NCBI RefSeq assembly: GCF_017591435.1
Contig: NC_059303.1
Coordinates: 885,001 to 949,000 of the forward strand
Origin: Portunus trituberculatus
Lineage: Eukaryota; Arthropoda; Malacostraca; Decapoda; Portunidae
Direction: 5' to 3'
Length of the DNA stretch: 64,000 nucleotides
Under the pieces are notes generated by a model, which was not told the origin of the DNA, did not search any database, and saw nothing but the letters and a program-made list of their open reading frames with translations. The stretch's first letter is position 1. Every line of letters starts with the position of its first letter. The position numbers were made by a program, and so were the translations under genes. Shown here one piece after another: positions 31,098 to 42,653 of the stretch.

Positions 31098-32143
31098 TTT
31101 TTTTTCTTTTCTTTTTTTTTTTTTTTTTTTAGGTAGGGAAGAGGGCCAGCCAAGAGCAAAAAAAAGAAAGATTAAAAGAAAAGGCCCACTTGAGTGCTGG
31201 CTCTCTAAAAGGTGTAAAAGCGTCAGCCAAAGTTGGGGAGCAAATGCCTCGATACCTCCCTCTTTAAAGAAGAAAAGTCGTAGGAATTTGGAAATACAGA
31301 TGCAGGGAGGGAGTTCCAGAGTTTAGCAGTGAAAGGGATGAATGATTGAGAGTACTGGTTAACTCTTGCGTTAAAGAGTTGGACAGAATAGGGATGAGAG
31401 GAAGAAGAAAGCCTTGTGTAGCGAGGCCACAGGAGGAGGGGAGGCATGCAGTTAGCAAGATCAGCAGAACAGTTAGCATGAAGATAGCGATAAAAGATAG
31501 AAAAAGATGCAACATTCCGGTGGTGAGAAAGAGGCTGAAGACAGTTAGTCAGAGGAGGGGAGTTAATGAGACGAAGATCTTTTGATTCCACCCTATCTAG
31601 TAAAACTGTATGACTGGAATCCCCTCAAACATGCGAAGAGTACTCCATACAGGGATGGATAAGGCCCTTATACAGAGTAAGCAGTTGGAGGGGTGAGAAA
31701 AACTGGGGGAGACGCCTCAGAACACCTAAGTTCATAGAAGCTGTTTTAGCAAGAGACGAGATGTGAAGTTTCCAGTTAAGATTATGAGCAAAGGACAGAC
31801 CGAGGATATTCATTGTGGAAGAGGGAGACAGTTGAGTGTCGTTGAAGAAGAAGGGATAGTTGTCTGGAAGGTTGTGTCGAGTTGATAGATAGAGGAATTG
31901 AGTTTTTGAGGCATTGAAACTACTAGATTTTCTCTGTCTCAATTGGAAATCTTAGAAAGATTGGAATTCAGGCGTTCTGTGGCGTCCCTGTTGACTTCCT
32001 GAAAGGTTGGTCATCTCTGAAAGGACGTGGAAAGATGTAGGGTGGTATCATCAGCGTAGCAGTGGATAGGACAAGAAGTTTGGTTACGAAGGTTGTAGTA
32101 TTCTCTGACTAGCCAAGACACGGATGGAGAGGTAAACTAGAGA
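31098..32143 (-). mobile_element. LINE-H copy 2, 3' half
   Basis: Minus strand: RT catalytic CYADDTT near 32045-32065, LGLSFAHNLNWKLHI and CMEYSSHV (31625-31830), then LINSPPLTNCLQPLS, ANCMPPLLLWPRYTRLS and FTAKLWNSLPASVFP (31223-31591). Poly(A) tail (T-run with interruptions) at 31098-31131. The frame breaks near 31920 and 31610. It is cut at 32143 by the LTR of the third gypsy element. Confidence 0.83.
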
Positions 32144-32527
32144 TGTACATTACTGCTGTTTATTATTGTACACACAAGCGAGCGGAGATGAGTCGAGCGG
32201 TGCATATGTCCCGGAGTTTCAGTGCTGACTGGAGAGTCCTCGGCTGAACATCCGGCCCGTGACCTCACACCATCCAGCTGGGGTCAGGTCACTGCACCTG
32301 GCCCGACTTAGAAGGAGATCGGTGTAGTGCGTGGAATCCCCGGGCCGTGCCGCACCTAGTCCAGCTGTTCTCAGGTAGTTCCACACCTGGGCTAGATTAG
32401 CGTGGTGGTAGAGGTAGTGGTAGTAGTAGTAGTAGTCGTAGTAGTAGTAGTAGTAGTAGTTGTAGTAGTAGTAGTAGTAGTAGTAGCAATAGTAGTAGCA
32501 GTAACAGTAGTAGTGTGGTACACTACA
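32144..32527 (-). repeat. Putative LTR of gypsy element 3
   Basis: Begins TGTACATTACTG and ends GGTACACTACA on the plus strand, directly beside the polypurine tract. The limits rest on TG/CA ends and the tract; no second LTR is present to confirm them. Confidence 0.6.
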
Positions 32528-32601
32528 GTACCCCCCTCCCCCAAAGAAAGAAAAAAAAGAAAAGAAAAAAAACGAGGCATAAGGGGAGTAGCAAGGAGCC
32601 T

Positions 32602-33425
32602 CTAAGAGGCCTGGAAAAAATTAAGGGGTTGGCTTAACCTGCCAAAGCGGGTGATGACGCCGGGAGAAGTGACAGGAGGAGGAGATGGGGGCTGGGAGAC
32701 AGGCAGGGTGGGTGGTGGTGGTTGGGGGCTTGCCGGCGGCTCCTGGTCTGCCAGGGGGCGAGGTGAGGACGCCAGCCCTGACGAGGAGGGAATCCCTGCA
32801 GTGGCGCCCCGCGGCAGCAGGCAGCACGGTGCCACCTCCCTGGGGTGAGGAAGGCGCAAGGGCTCCGCCACGGAAGGAAGGTGCTGCTGTGGGAGCAGAG
32901 GCGGCGCCATGGACGGAGCAGGAGACAGGTGAGCCACCTTCACCCGGTCCCACGAAGTGACATACGGACGGCCCTTGATCTCGAGGGTGACGTATTTCTC
33001 GCCCCTGTGCAGCACACAGTATGGGTCCATATACGGCGGCTGGAGAGGCCCTGTGGTAGCGCCAGTCCTCAGAAAGACAGCTGCCGCGTCACGGAGGTCT
33101 GCTGGGAAGTGGGTGGGGCGGGAGGGGGGTGGACGAGGAGGAGTGGGCCGGAGGTTCGCTATAGCCTGCCGCAACACCGTGAGGTAGGCCAGAGCGTGTC
33201 CTGGCGGCCCAGGTGCCGCGAATTGGCCAGGAAGTCTCAAGTCCTTCCCGTAGACCAGCTCCGCCGGCGTGTGATGCAAGTCCTCCTTCTCCGTGGCCCT
33301 TCAGGTCAGCAGGATTATCAGGAGGGCGTAAACCCAGCCATCAGGATGGGGGAGGGCGCGAATCGCCTCCTTGAGACGCCAGTGAAAGTGTTCCACCATC
33401 CCGTACACACGCCGTATGCTGTCCT
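32602..33425 (-). pseudogene. pol: Gypsy-3 integrase C-terminal part
   Basis: From 33425 leftwards the minus strand shows GMVEHFHWRLKEAIRAL, which contains the catalytic Glu, then a frame break near 33290, then HHTPAELVYGKDLRLPGQF (33280-33220), VFLRTGATTGPLQPPY (about 33080) and YVTLEIKGRPYVTSWDRV (about 32990-32940), the integrase C-terminal module. A long Pro-rich tail ends with TRFGRLSQPLNFFQAS at 32605. The two catalytic Asp and the zinc region are missing. This type of gypsy pol ending is common in arthropods. Confidence 0.8.
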
Positions 33426-33637
<212 letters not shown>

Positions 33638-33688
33638 CTCCTCCCTCCCTCTCCTCCTCTGAAAGATAAGTTACATGCGTAACATTCT

Positions 33689-33693
<5 letters not shown>

Positions 33694-33722
<29 letters not shown>
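33694..33722. repeat. (AC)n microsatellite before LINE-A2
   Basis: 29 bases of AC, then a short spacer, then the fold-back start of LINE-A2. Confidence 0.97.
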
Positions 33723-33724
<2 letters not shown>

Positions 33725-33739
33725 GTCCAGTTTAATCTT

Positions 33740-33785
33740 CTATGTTGTCTTATTGGAAAAAATTTGTACCAATAAGACAACATAG
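33740..33785. repeat. Fold-back at the 5' end of LINE-A2
   Basis: CTATGTTGTCTTATTGG (33740-33756) and its exact complement CCAATAAGACAACATAG (33769-33785) flank a 12-base spacer. The left arm is LINE-A sequence in the minus direction; the right arm is the same part in the plus direction, where LINE-A2 continues. It looks like a tiny 5' inversion. Confidence 0.9.
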
Positions 33786-35701
33786 AGAAGTTGGAAAGCA
33801 GGACTGGTTTAACGATAGATGTGAAAAGGCTAGAACAAGAAAAGAGGATGCATGGAAGAGGTGGAGAAGGAAAAGACGGATTAAGCAGTGGGAAAGTTAC
33901 AAAAGAGCAAGAAATGAATATGTGTTGATTAGAAGAGAAGAAAGAAAAAAACAAGAAAAGGATATAATTGATAAATGTAAAGACCAACCAAGGCTTTTTT
34001 ACAGACATGTGAACAACAACATCAAAAATAGAGAAAGTATTGAAAGTTTAGAAGTAAATGGAGTATGCAGTGAAGATCCCAGGAAATGGCAGAGGCTATG
34101 AATGGATGCTGGAAGGTATTCACAAAGGAGACTGCTTTTGACAAACCACTGGTAATGGAACAGAAAGGGATTATGAAGGAGTTTCAAGTAACTGTGGAGG
34201 AGATCAAGAATATGATGGGGAGTTTAGAAGTGAGAAAAGCTGTGGGACCTGATGGGGTATCAGGATGGATTTTAAGAGAATGCAGGGAGCAACTGGCAGA
34301 AAAAGTTTGTGAAGTAATTGATGCCTCATTAAGGGAAGGTGTAGTGCCCCAAGACTGGAAAAGAGCTAACATTGTCCCAGTGTCACTTACAAGTGTGGTA
34401 GCTAAGATGTGTGAGAGGGTGGTGAAGAATAGATGGACAGACTTCTTGGAGAAAAATGACATACTTTGTGAGTGTCAATTTGGTTTTAGAAAAGGGCGTT
34501 CATGCACGACAAACCTGATATGTTACTATTCGAGGGTGATAGATGTAATACAGGAAAGAGATGGTTGGGCTGATGGAATATATCTGGATTTAAAAAAGGC
34601 CTTTGATAAGGTACCACACCGGAGACTGATCTGGAAACTTGAAATGGTAGGAGGAGTGCATGGCAGTTTACTAAAATGGATGGAAGACTTTTGGTAGGAA
34701 GAGAAATGAGAACAATAATTAAGGACAGACCATCAGAATGGGGCTTGGTGGAGAGTGGAGTTCCACAGGGATCAGTGTTGGCACCAGTAATGTTCGCGGT
34801 CTACATAAATGACATGGTGGATGGGGTGTCCAGTTATGTGAGCCTATTTGCAGACGATGCAAAATTGTTAAGAAAAGTGAGATGTGACAAAGATTGCGAA
34901 CTACTCCAGGAAGACTTGGACAGAATATGGAAATGGAGCTGTACATGGCAAATGGAGTTCAACACGACAAAATGCAAGAAAATAGAGTTTGGCAAGAGTG
35001 AAAGAAGAATCAGGAGTATGTACAAGATAGGAAATGAAGACATAAAACCAGTCATGAAGAAAAGACCTTGGGGTGACAATTACCAATGACCTATCGCCAG
35101 AGAGACATATAAACAAAATAATTGGAGAAGTATTGAACTTATTGAGGAACATAAGAGTGGCGTCAGATATTTAGATGAAGAAATGATGAAGAAAATAATT
35201 ACTGCAATGATAAGACCGAGGCTTGAATATGCAACAATACAGTGGGCTCCGAACTTAAAGAAACACATAAGGAAACTAGAGAAAGTACAGAGGGCTGCAA
35301 CAAAATGGTGCCTGACTTAAGAGATTTGACTTATGAAGACAGACTGAAAAGAATGCAACTTCCGACCCTGGAAAACAGAAGAGAAAGGGGAGACCTGATA
35401 GCAATATACAGAGTGATGATTGGCATGGAAAAATGGATAGGGAAGATCTGTGTATGTGGAATGAAAGAATGTCGAGAGGGCATGGGAAAAACTAAAATGG
35501 CCACTTATAGGAGAGATGTGAAAAATATAGCTTCCTCATAGAAGGGTGGAAGCATGGAATAGTTTAGACGTGGAAGTGGTCAACGCAAGGAATATTCATG
35601 ATTTTAAGAAAAGCTGGACATTAATAGATATGGAGACGGGACAACACGAGCATAGCTCTTTTCCGTATGTTACAATTAGGTAAATACAATTAGGTAAATA
35701 C
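33757..35701 (+). mobile_element. LINE-A copy 2, 5'-truncated
   Basis: Starts near the end of the endonuclease-RT linker (VPIRQHREVGKQDWF) and runs to the tail at 35701. It contains RT blocks GPDGVSGWIL, FGFRKGRSC, YLDLKKAFDKVPH (34580), SGVPQGSVLAP (34755) and FADDAK, and the C-terminal region. It lacks 45 bp in the RT (at 34379), exactly the segment for IYKSGNKRDPLNYRP, without changing frame. Frameshifts near 34690 and 35060 and later. First unit of the head-to-tail array. Confidence 0.92.
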
Positions 35702-35722
35702 ACACACACACACACACACACA
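35701..35722. repeat. (CA)n between LINE-A2 and LINE-A3
   Basis: Eleven CA units joining the AGGTAAATAC tail of one copy to the 5'-truncated start of the next. Confidence 0.97.
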
Positions 35723-38700
35723 AGAAAGAAAATGAACACTGAAAGAGGAAGTTAAGTTAATTAAAGTGAATTGAAAATGGAGAATCTTTAGGAAAAGTGA
35801 TGGAGAAGCAGGCTGAATGGAAAAAGTCAGGAAGTGGAAAGAAAGGAGGTAAATTACAAAGTTGCAAGTCTGGAAAAGGAAATCAAAGAGTCTGGGGAGA
35901 AAACTTTGGGCCTTACTGAAATTATAGATCAACAGATCTATAATTGGTGAAGGTTATTAAGTCAAATGAGACATTGGTGAGGGAAACTGTAGACAAAAAG
36001 AGATGTGTGGTGATATTTGGTGTGGAGGAGGATAAGACACCAAGTAAAATGGAGAGAGAGAAAAACATAAAAAAGGTGATAAATAATATCATTAATGTGG
36101 TGCAGGAGGAGGGAAAAGACTTAGTACAAGAAATAGAGGACTTCCATAGAATTGGAAAGTTCACAGGAGAAGGTATGAGGCCAATAAGAATCAAACTTAA
36201 GTCACAAAAGGATGTAGATGAATTGGTGGAGAAGTCATGGAGGCTAGCCCAGCAGGAAACAACAAGGAAGATTTGGTTGAGAAGAGATCTCGGTGAAAAG
36301 GAAAGAGAAATGTTAAATGAGTTGAGAAAGGAGGCTTTGAAAAAAATGAAGAGAGGACAGAAGAGGAGAAGAAAGAGTTTTTCTGGAGAATCTTGGATAT
36401 GAGACTGAGGAAGTGGTTCATAACCCAGAAAAGTACAGCAAGAAAGGACTAAAGAAACTTACATGAGCGAATGTAATGTATTCCAACATAAATGGAGTGA
36501 TATCGGGATTTTAGAACTCAACGATTACTTGAGGGACAAGAACCCAGATATTGTGGGTCTTACTGAAACAAAACTGAGAGAGGGAGAAGACCTGATGATG
36601 GTTGGAGAAGGAAATATAATGTTTGGAAAAGAAATAGAGTAGGTAAGATGGGAGGAGGAGTGATAAAAAGATATAAAGGTGGATCAAGTGAAAGAAGGTA
36701 TGGGAAAGGCAGAAGTGCTAAAGATCAGAGCAGAAACTAATGAAGGAAAAAGAGGCACTACATAGTGGTGTACGTACCACCTAAGACAAATGCATGGTCA
36801 GTACAGGAATATGAAGAAATGATAAGTGATACAGGAACATGTCTGGAAGAAATGTTGGGTGGCTGTGAACGAACTATAATGATGGGAGATTTTAATTGTA
36901 AAGAGGTGTGTTGGGAGGACTGGTCAATGGAAGGATCAGAGACAACATGGGGAAATACACTATTGACACTGGCAATGGAAAATGTGTTAACTCAGTGGGT
37001 CAAAGAAGATACTAGGTTTGGAGGAGAGGGAGCATCGTCAAGACTGGACTTGGTCTTTAGTACAGAGCCAATGGTCATTGAGGAGATGAGGGTGGAGTGC
37101 CCTTTAGCAAAGAGTGATCATGCAGTTTTGGAGTTCAAGGTGATAGATGAAGAGAAATCTAGAAGAAATGAAGAATATAAAGTGGGAAGATGGAATTATG
37201 CCAAGACAGATTTTGGAAACCTAAAGAAATTCTTTCAAGAGACAAATTGATGAAATTCAAGAGTGCTAAGGAGCAAATGAAAAGTGGAAGGAATTTATAA
37301 AAATATACAAAGAAGGTGAGAAAAATTTGTACCAATAAGACAACATAGAGAAGTTGGAAAGCAGGACTGGTTTAACGATAGATGTGAAAAGGCTAGAACA
37401 AGAAAAGAGGATGCATGGAAGAGGTGGAGAAGGAAAAGACGGATTAAGCAGTGGGAAAGTTACAAAAGAGCAAGAAATGAATATGTGTTGATTAGAAGAG
37501 AAGAAAGAAAGAAACAAGAAAAGGATATAATTGATAAATGTAAAGACCAACCAAGGCTTTTTACAGACATGTGAACAACAACATCAAAAATAGAGAAAGT
37601 ATTGAAAGTTTAGAAGTAAATGGAGTATGCAGTGAAGATCCCAGGAAATGGCAGAGGCTATGAATGGATGCTGGAAGGTATTCACAAAGGAGACTGCTTT
37701 TGACAAACCACTGGTAATGGAACAGAAAGGGATTATGAAGGAGTTTCAAGTAACTGTGGAGGAGATCAAGAATATGATGGGGAGTTTAGAAGTGAGAAAA
37801 GCTGTGGGACCTGATGGGGTATCAGGATGGATTTTAAGAGAATGCAGGAGCAACTGGCAGAAAAAGTTTGTGAAGTAATTGATGCCTCATTAAGGGAAGG
37901 TGTAGTGCCCCAAGACTGGAAAAGAGCTAACATTGTCCCAATCTATAAATCAGGTAACAAGAGAGACCCATTGAACTATAGACCAGTGTCACTTACAAGT
38001 GTGGTAGCTAAGATGTGTGAGAGGGTGGTGAAGAATAGATGGACAGACTTCTTGGAGAAAATGACATACTTTGTGAGTGTCAATTTGGTTTTAGAAAAGG
38101 GCGTCATGCACGACAAACCTGATATGTTACTATTCGAGGGTGATAGATGTAATACAGGAAAGAGATGGTTGGGCTGATGGAATATATCTGGATTTAAAAA
38201 GGCCTTTGATAAGGTACCACACCGGAGACTGATCTGGAAACTTGAAATGGTAGGAGGAGTGCATGGCAGTTTACTAAAATGGATGGAAGACTTTTGGTAG
38301 GAAGAGAAATGAGAACAATAATTAAGGACAGACCATCAGAATGGGGCTTGGTGGAGAGTGGAGTTCCACAGGATCAGTGTTGGCACCAGTAATGTTCAGG
38401 TCTACATAAATGACATGGTGGATGGGGTGTCCAGTTATGTGAGCCTATTTGCAGACGATGCAAAATTGTTAAGAAAAGTGAGATGTGACAAAGATTGCGA
38501 ACTACTCCAGGAAGACTTGGACAGAATATGGAAATGGAGCTGTACATGGCAAATGGAGTTCAACACGACAAAATGCAAGAAAATAGAGTTTGGCAAGAGT
38601 GAAAGAAGAATCAGGAGTATGTACAAGATAGGAAATGAAGACATAAAACCAGTCATGAAGAAAAGACCTTGGGGTGACAATTACCAATGACCTATCGCCA

Positions 38701-39304
38701 GAGAGACATATAAACAAAATAATTGGAGAAGTATTGAACTTATTGAGGAACATAAGAGTGGCGTCAGATATTTAGATGAAGAAATGATGAAGAAAATAAT
38801 TACTGCAATGATAAGACCGAGGCTTGAATATGCAACAATACAGTGGGCTCGAACTTAAAGAAACACATAAGGAAACTAGAGAAAGTACAGAGGGCTGCAA
38901 CAAAAATGGTGCCTGACTTAAGAGATTTGACTTATGAAGACAGACTGAAAAGAATGCAACTTCCAACCCTGGAAAACAGAAGAGAAAGGGAGACCTGATA
39001 GCAATATACAGAGTGATGATTGGCATGGAAAAATGGATAGGGAAGATCTGTGTATGTGGAATGAAAGAATGTCGAGAGGGCATGGGAAAAACTAAAATGG
39101 CCACTTATAGGAGAGATGTGAAAAATATAGCTTCCCTCATAGAAGGGTGGAAGCATGGAATAGTTTAGACGTGGAAGTGGTCAACGCAAGGAATATTCAT
39201 GATTTTAAGAAAAAGCTGGACATTAATAGATATGGAGACGGGACAACACGAGCATAGCTCTTTTCCCGTATGTTACAATTAGGTAAATACAATTAGGTAA
39301 ATAC
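35723..39304 (+). mobile_element. LINE-A copy 3
   Basis: Begins inside the ORF1 coiled coil (AAGAAAGAAAATGAA) and reaches the tail at 39304. ORF1: KRCVVIFGVEEDK, MRPIRIKLKS and IWLRRDLGEKE at 35944-36402. Endonuclease: YVPPKTNAWSVQEYEEM, MMGDFNCKEVCWEDW and KSDHAVLEF at 36765-37250. RT: VRKAVGPDGVSGWIL (37795), DPLNYRPVSLTSVV (37965), and VYINDMVDGV with FADDAK (38400-38465). Many one-base indels, mostly in homopolymers, split the frames. The ORF1 ends near 36420 as in the other copies. Confidence 0.93.
39238..39304 (+). promoter_or_regulatory. LINE 3' hairpin and AGGTAAATAC tail (reference copy)
   Basis: ACGGGA (39238-39243) pairs with TCCCGT (39264-39269) around a 20-base loop containing CACGAGCATAG; the loop holds the ORF2 stop codon. 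Two AATTAGGTAAATAC units follow (39275-39304). The same hairpin with altered but still pairing stems occurs in LINE-B, C, D and G. In CR1/L2-group LINEs such 3' stem-loops are bound by the element's own RT to start copying, and I infer that role here. Confidence 0.75.
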
Positions 39305-39321
39305 ACATACACACACACACA
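39304..39321. repeat. (CA)n between LINE-A3 and LINE-A4
   Basis: CACATACACACACACACA joins the tail of copy 3 to the truncated start of copy 4. Confidence 0.95.
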
Positions 39322-42300
39322 GTGTGCCGATATGAAGAAAGAAAATGAAGTACTGAAAGAGGAAGTTAAGTTAATTAAAGTGAATTGCGACAAATGTGGA
39401 GAATCTTTAGGAAAAGTGATGGAGAAGCAGGCTGAATGGAAAAAAAGTCAGGAAGTGGAAAGAAAGGAGGTAAATTACAAAGTTGCAAGTCTGGAAAAGG
39501 AAATCAAAGAGTCTGGGGAGAAAACTTTGGGCCTTACTGAAATTATAGATCAACAGATCTATAATTGGTGAAGGTTATTAAGTCAAATGAGACATTGGTG
39601 AGGGAAACTGTAGACAAAAAGAGATGTGTGGTGATATTTGGTGTGGAGGAGGATAAGACACCGAGTAAAATGGAGAGAGAGAAACATAAAAAGGTGATAA
39701 ATAATATCATTAATGTGGTGCAGGAGGAGGGAAAAGACTTAGTACAAGAAATAGAGGACTTCCATAGAATTGGAAAGTTCACAGGAGAAGGTATGAGGCC
39801 AATAAGAATCAAACTTAAGTCACAAAAGGATGTAGATGAATTGGTGGAGAAGTCATGGAGGCTAGCCCAGCAGGAAACAACAAGGAAGATTTGGTTGAGA
39901 AGAGATCTCGGTGAAAAGGAAAGAGAAATGTTAAATGAGTTGAGAAAGGAGGCTTTGAAAAAATGAAGAGAGGACAGAAGAGGAGAAGAAAGAGTTTTTC
40001 TGGAGAATCTTGGATATGAGACTGAGGAAGTGGTTCATAACCCAGAAAAGTACAGCAAGAAAGGACTAAAGAAACTTACGTATGAGCGAATGTAATGTAT
40101 TCCAACATAAATGGAGTGATATCGGGATTTTAGAACTCAACGATTACTTGAGGGACAAGAACCCAGATATTGTGGGTCTTACTGAAACAAAACTGAGAGA
40201 GGGAGAAGACCTGATGATGGTTGGAGAAGGGAAATATAATGTTTGGAAAAGAAATAGAGTAGGTAAGATGGGAGGAGGAGTGATGTTGCTGGTTAAAAAA
40301 GATATAAAGGTGGATCAAGTGAAAGAAGGTATGGGAAAGGCAGAAGTGCTAAAGATCAGAGCAGAAACTAATGAAGGAAAAAGAGGCACTACATAGTGGT
40401 GTACGTACCACCTAAGACAAATGCATGGTCAGTACAGGAATATGAAGAAATGATAAGTGATACAGGAACATGTCTGGAAGAAATGTTGGGTGGCTGTGAA
40501 CGAACTATAATGATGGGAGATTTTAATTGTAAAGAGGTGTGTTGGGAGGACTGGTCAATGGAAGGATCAGAGACAACATGGGAAATACACTATTGACACT
40601 GGCAATGGAAAATGTGTTAACTCAGTGGGTCAAAGAAGATACTAGGTTTGGAGGAGAGGGAGCATCGTCAAGACTGGACTTGGTCTTTAGTACAGAGCCA
40701 ATGGTCATTGAGGAGATGAGGGTGGAGTGCCCTTTAGCAAAGAGTGATCATGCAGTTTTGGAGTTCAAGGTGATAGATGAAGAGAAATCTAGAAGAAATG
40801 AAGAATATAAAGTGGGAAGATGGAATTATGCCAAGACAGATTTTGGAAACCTAAAGAAATTCTTTCAAGAGACAAATTGATGAAATTCAAGAGTGCTAAG
40901 GAGCAAATGAAAAGTGGAAGGAATTTATAAAAATATACAAAGAAGGTGAGAAAAATTTGTACCAATAAGACAACATAGAGAAGTTGGAAAGCAGGACTGG
41001 TTTAACGATAGATGTGAAAAGGCTAGAACAAGAAAAGAGGATGCATGGAAGAGGTGGAGAAGGAAAAGACGGATTAAGCAGTGGAAAGTTACAAAAGAGC
41101 AAGAAATGAATATGTGTTGATTAGAAGAGAAGAAAGAAAGAAACAAGAAAAGGATATAATTGATAAATGTAAAGACCAACCAAGGCTTTTTACAGACATG
41201 TGAACAACAACATCAAAAATAGAGAAAGTATTGAAAGTTTAGAAGTAAATGGAGTATGCAGTGAAGATCCCAGGAAATGGCAGAGGCTATGAATGGATGC
41301 TTTCGGAAGGTATTCACAAAGGAGACTGCTTTTGACAAACCACTGGTAATGGAACAGAAAGGGATTATGAAGGAGTTTCAAGTAACTGTGGAGGAGATCA
41401 AGAACATGATGGGGAGTTTAGAAGTGAGAAAAGCTGTGGGACCTGATGGGGTATCAGGATGGATTTTAAGAGAATGCAGGAGCAACTGGCAGAAAAAGTT
41501 TGTGAAGTAATTGATGCCTCATTAAGGGAAGGTGTAGTGCCCCAAGACTGGAAAAGAGCTAACATTGTCCCAATCTATAAATCAGGTAACAAGAGAGACC
41601 CATTGAACTATAGACCAGTGTCACTTACAAGTGTGGTAGCTAAGATGTGTGAGAGGGTGGTGAAGAATAGATGGACAGACTTCTTGGAGAAAAATGACAT
41701 ACTTTGTGAGTGTCAATTTGGTTTTAGAAAAGGGCGTTCATGCACGACAAACCTGATATGTTACTATTCGAGGGTGATAGATGTAATACAGGAAAGAGAT
41801 GGTTGGGCTGATGGAATATATCTGGATTTAAAAAAGGCCTTTGATAAGGTACCACACCGGAGACTGATCTGGAAACTTGAAATGGTAGGAGGAGTGCATG
41901 GCAGTTTACTAAAATGGATGGAAGACTTTTGGTAGGAAGAGAAATGAGAACAATAATTAAGGACAGACCATCAGAATGGGGCTTGGTGGAGAGTGGAGTT
42001 CCACAGGGATCAGTGTTGGCACCAGTAATGTTCGCGGTCTACATAAATGACATGGTGGATGGGGTGTCCAGTTATGTGAGCCTATTTGCAGACGATGCAA
42101 AATTGTTAAGAAAAGTGAGATGTGACAAAGATTGCGAACTACTCCAGGAAGACTTGGACAGAATATGGAAATGGAGCTGTACATGGCAAATGGAGTTCAA
42201 CACGACAAAATGCAAGAAAATAGAGTTTGGCAAGAGTGAAAGAAGAATCAGGAGTATGTACAAGATAGGAAATGAAGACATAAAACCAGTCATGAAGAAA

Positions 42301-42653
42301 AAGACCTTGGGGTGACAATTACCAATGACCTATCGCCAGAGAGACATATAAACAAAATAATTGGAGAAGTATTGAACTTATTGAGGAACATAAGAGTGGC
42401 GTTAGATATTTAGATGAAGAAATGATGAAGAAAATAATTACTGCAATGATAAGACCGAGGCTTGAATATGCAACAATACAGTGGGCTCGAACTTAAAGAA
42501 ACACATAAGGAAACTAGAGAAAGTACAGAGGGCTGCAACAAAAATGGTGCCTGACTTAAGAGATTTGACTTATGAAGACAGACTGAAAAGAATGCAACTT
42601 CCGACCCTGGAAAACAGAAGAGAAAGGGGAGACCTGATAGCAATATACAGAGA
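39322..42653 (+). mobile_element. LINE-A copy 4, 3' end deleted
   Basis: Starts 10-15 bases further 5' in ORF1 than copy 3 and carries ORF1 (39565-39966), endonuclease (40082-40880) and RT (41277-42315: FRKGRSCTTNL, YLDLKKAFDKVPH, SGVPQGSVLAP and FADDAKLL). It breaks at about 42650 inside the C-terminal region, fused directly to ORF1 of copy 5; the hairpin and tail are missing. Differences from copies 3 and 5 are mostly single bases in homopolymers. Confidence 0.92.

Larger units (their letters stand above)
32144..33425 (-). mobile_element. Gypsy element 3, 3' end only (minus strand)
   Basis: Minus-strand remnant with integrase C-terminus, a polypurine tract (complement of 32528-32541, GGGGGAGGGGGGTAC) and a probable LTR of 384 bp at 32144-32527. 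The LTR ends as TG and CA. A (GTA)n trinucleotide run lies inside it (32402-32520), explaining the Thr or Val repeat frames. The upstream pol is missing. GC-rich, like gypsy-1, but the sequence is of another family. Confidence 0.75.

Noticed and set aside
32392..32605. Poly-Thr and poly-Val reading frames
   Set aside because: They are translations of the (GTA)n run within the gypsy-3 LTR.
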